From the NCBI GenBank assembly GCA_026983775.1, contig JALSTK010000148.1, forward strand, positions 1 to 37,449: a DNA stretch of 37,449 bases, written 5' to 3'. Of the stretch, positions 35,512-37,449 are shown piece by piece. Origin of the DNA: Calditrichia bacterium (lineage in GTDB: Bacteria; Calditrichota; Calditrichia; Calditrichales; Calditrichaceae). The notes below the pieces were generated by a model. It was given only the letters and a program-made list of their open reading frames with translations. It was not told the origin of the DNA and ran no database searches. The first letter of the stretch is position 1. The number at the start of each line of letters is the position of its first letter. Position numbers and translations under genes: made by a program.

Positions 35512-37269
35512 TTGCTTAAACGTACCAAAACATGTGGAGAATTAAATTCACAACATATCGGCCAAAAAGTCGTTCTGAACGGATGGGTGAATAAGAGACG
35601 CAATCTGGGTGGTCTCATTTTCATTGATTTAAGGGATCGCTATGGCATGACCCAGGTTGTGTTCAATCCTGAGAACACACCGGTTTATAATTTAGCCAAA
35701 GGACTCCGGGCGGAGGATGTCGTCTCGGTAACAGGTATGGTTTCCGCCAGACCGGATGATGCGCTGAACAAAGATATGAAAACCGGCCAAATTGAAATCA
35801 GTGCCGCTCAGATTGAAATACTCAATAAAGCCAAAACCACTCCTTTTGAAATACGAGATGAAATCGATCTTAATGAAGAATTGCGTCTGACATACCGCTA
35901 TCTGGATTTACGCCGTCCGGGCCTGCAAAGGAATATAATATTACGCAGCAAAGTATATAAAACGGTAAGAAAATATTTTCATAAGCATGATTTTTTGGAA
36001 ATTGAAACCCCGATGCTGATGAAAAGCACTCCGGAAGGAGCGCGGGATTTTCTGGTACCCAGCAGGAATCATCCCGGCAAGTTTTATGCTTTACCCCAAT
36101 CACCGCAAACCTATAAACAATTATTGATGATCTCAGGATTCGATAAATATTTTCAGATCGTCAAATGTTTCCGGGATGAAGATTTACGTAAAGACCGGCA
36201 ACCGGAATTCACGCAAATTGATGTGGAAATGTCTTTCGTGGATGAGGAAGATGTAATGGAAACAGCCGACGGTTTGATCCTCTCGCTTTTCAGGGAAGTG
36301 GTGGATTATGAAATTCCTCAGCCTGTACCGAGGATGACCTTTCAACAGGCCTTTGAGCGCTATGGTACGGATAAACCCGATTTACGCTTCGGAATGGAAA
36401 TTAAAACGCTGAATACGGTCTTTAATGAATCCGATTTTCAGGTATTTCATACGGTGCTACAAAAACCGCAAGGCAGAATTGGGGCCGTTGTGGTTCGTAA
36501 CGGGGGGGCATTGAGTCGGAAAAAAATCGACCGGTTGATTGCCCGGTCTAAGGAGCTGGGTGCCAAAGGATTAGCTTATTTTAAATTTCAGCAAGGATCA
36601 CTTACGGCCGGGATTGCAAAATTTATCACGGAAAAAGAAGCGCAAAGGTTAAAGGAAGAACTTGAATTCCGGGAAAATGATCTGGTCCTCCTTGTGGCCG
36701 ATGACCAGAATATCACCTATCCCGTATTGGGACAATTGCGGCTGGAAATTGCGGAGCAGCTGCAGTTAATCGATCGAAACAGATATGAGTTTCTGTGGAT
36801 TACGGATTTTCCTCTCCTTGAATTCAATGAAGACGAAAACCGTTATGTAGCCAGACATCATCCCTTTACGAGTCCCAAAGCGCAGGATATAGATAAACTA
36901 CAGAACCATCCCGAACAAGCCCTGGCCCGTGCCTATGATTTGGTACTCAATGGGAATGAAATTGCCGGCGGCAGCATCCGCATCCATACAAAAGAATTAC
37001 AGGAAAAGATGTTTTCTGCCCTAAAGATCAGCTCCGAGGAGGCCGAGAATAAATTTGGTTTTCTAATGCGGGCGCTGGAATACGGTGCACCGCCTCATGG
37101 GGGTATTGCCTTCGGTCTGGATCGTCTGGTCATGTTTATGGTAGGAGCCGATTCCATCCGTGATGTGATCGCCTTTCCCAAAACGGCTTCGGCTTACTCT
37201 TTAATGGATGAAGCACCGTCCGTCGTTTCGTCTAAGCAGTTGGCAGAGTTGAAAATAAGGCTGATTTAA
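35512..37269 (+). CDS. aspS: Aspartyl-tRNA synthetase
   Basis: A 585-residue class II synthetase. It has the N-terminal OB-fold anticodon-binding domain (V-L-N-G-W-V-N-K-R-R), motif 2 (F-R-D-E-D-L-R-K-D-R-Q-P-E-F-T-Q), a bacterial GAD insertion and motif 3 (G-I-A-F-G-L-D-R-L-V-M). It charges tRNA with aspartate. The frame is open back to a TTG at 35479, but I choose the TTG at 35512. It has a GGAG ribosome site eight bases upstream, and the protein then opens L-K-R-T-K-T-C-G-E-L like other AspRS. Whether it also charges tRNA-Asn cannot be told here; asnS or gatCAB are not in the window. Confidence 0.95.
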   Translation: MLKRTKTCGELNSQHIGQKVVLNGWVNKRRNLGGLIFIDLRDRYGMTQVVFNPENTPVYNLAKGLRAEDVVSVTGMVSARPDDALNKDMKTGQIEISAAQIEILNKAKTTPFEIRDEIDLNEELRLTYRYLDLRRPGLQRNIILRSKVYKTVRKYFHKHDFLEIETPMLMKSTPEGARDFLVPSRNHPGKFYALPQSPQTYKQLLMISGFDKYFQIVKCFRDEDLRKDRQPEFTQIDVEMSFVDEEDVMETADGLILSLFREVVDYEIPQPVPRMTFQQAFERYGTDKPDLRFGMEIKTLNTVFNESDFQVFHTVLQKPQGRIGAVVVRNGGALSRKKIDRLIARSKELGAKGLAYFKFQQGSLTAGIAKFITEKEAQRLKEELEFRENDLVLLVADDQNITYPVLGQLRLEIAEQLQLIDRNRYEFLWITDFPLLEFNEDENRYVARHHPFTSPKAQDIDKLQNHPEQALARAYDLVLNGNEIAGGSIRIHTKELQEKMFSALKISSEEAENKFGFLMRALEYGAPPHGGIAFGLDRLVMFMVGADSIRDVIAFPKTASAYSLMDEAPSVVSSKQLAELKIRLI

Positions 37270-37305
37270 AAAAGGATTAAAGATAGATGATAAAACAAAT
37301 ATTTC

Positions 37306-37334
37306 TTGACAATTTTAATGATTTTTGTTAGCTT
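37306..37334 (+). promoter_or_regulatory. Candidate promoter of the last lipoprotein gene
   Basis: TTGACA (37306-37311) is a perfect -35. After 17 bases comes TAGCTT (37329-37334), preceded by TG one base upstream (TGTTAGCTT). The same extended layout is seen at 24623-24650. The leader would be about 39 bases with an AGGAGG ribosome site. Confidence 0.5.
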
Positions 37335-37379
37335 GCTCACAATAATTCTATTATCCAATCTAATCCAGGAGGCCATTGT

Positions 37380-37449
37380 ATGAAAAGTTTAAGAATCTTT
37401 CTCATCTTGCTTTTCGGTGTATCAACCATTTCCATAACCAGTTGCGGTT
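37380..37449 (+). CDS. Start of a lipoprotein gene, cut by the window end
   Basis: Only 23 codons are in the window. ATG at 37380 follows a perfect AGGAGG (37367-37372) with seven-base spacing. The product begins with a basic residue pair and a hydrophobic stretch, and reaches a lipobox I-T-S-C (Cys22) before the sequence ends. An envelope lipoprotein is therefore predicted; its function cannot be seen. Confidence 0.7.
   Translation, partial: MKSLRIFLILLFGVSTISITSCG

Overview
The window reads as a chromosomal segment of a Gram-negative bacterium. It has lipoproteins with lipoboxes, a periplasmic multiheme cytochrome, TolQ/TolR motor proteins and a secreted protease ending in a gliding/T9SS-like C-terminal domain. 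The mix of an MXAN_6640-type protease, an AgmX-type TonB-like protein, very large TPR proteins, a bactofilin beside the ATP synthase genes and DUF512 next to der best fits the FCB side of the tree, for example Calditrichota or a neighbouring lineage. That placement is inference; there is no rRNA here to confirm it.

Layout. 1-382: gene-free, with GTCAT-bounded palindromic intergenic repeats and a 12-bp inverted repeat. 383-2375 (+): a CGGC-domain protein and an octaheme cytochrome c resembling the hydroxylamine oxidoreductase family. 2441-3064 (-): recX. 3194-4621 (+): an unrecognised lipoprotein, convergent with recA across a strong hairpin. 4723-8854 (-): pgsA, pgpA, cinA, thpR and recA, transcribed in that order. 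9111-14435 (+): a DUF512 radical-SAM protein, der, an MXAN_6640-like secreted metalloprotease and a TPR protein. 14559-24551 (+): parA, parB, an M23 peptidase, a bactofilin and then the complete F1Fo ATP synthase set (atpZ/I-like, a four-helix membrane protein, atpB, E, F, H, A, G, D, C), with most gaps very short. 24694-35396 (+): a seven-gene envelope operon of two large TPR proteins, a small secreted protein, TolQ/ExbB, two different TolR/ExbD proteins and an AgmX/TonB-like protein. It has a recognisable promoter in front and an intrinsic terminator behind. 35512-37269 (+): aspS. 37380-end (+): the first 23 codons of another lipoprotein.

The most interesting part is the 24.6-35.4 kb operon. 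It has the parts list of a proton-driven trans-envelope machine (one TolQ, two TolR, a TonB-like protein, periplasmic TPR scaffolds), comparable in composition to the Agl-Glt/Nfs machinery of Myxococcus but not recognisable as a known system. In its first TolR-like protein the proton-carrying Asp of the membrane helix is Asn, and the Asn normally six residues earlier is Asp. The second TolR keeps the usual arrangement. A second theme is a shared promoter signature, YTTG-N19/20-TANNTT, in front of six genes or operons. It fits both a relaxed sigma-70 promoter and the Bacteroidetes -33/-7 pattern.
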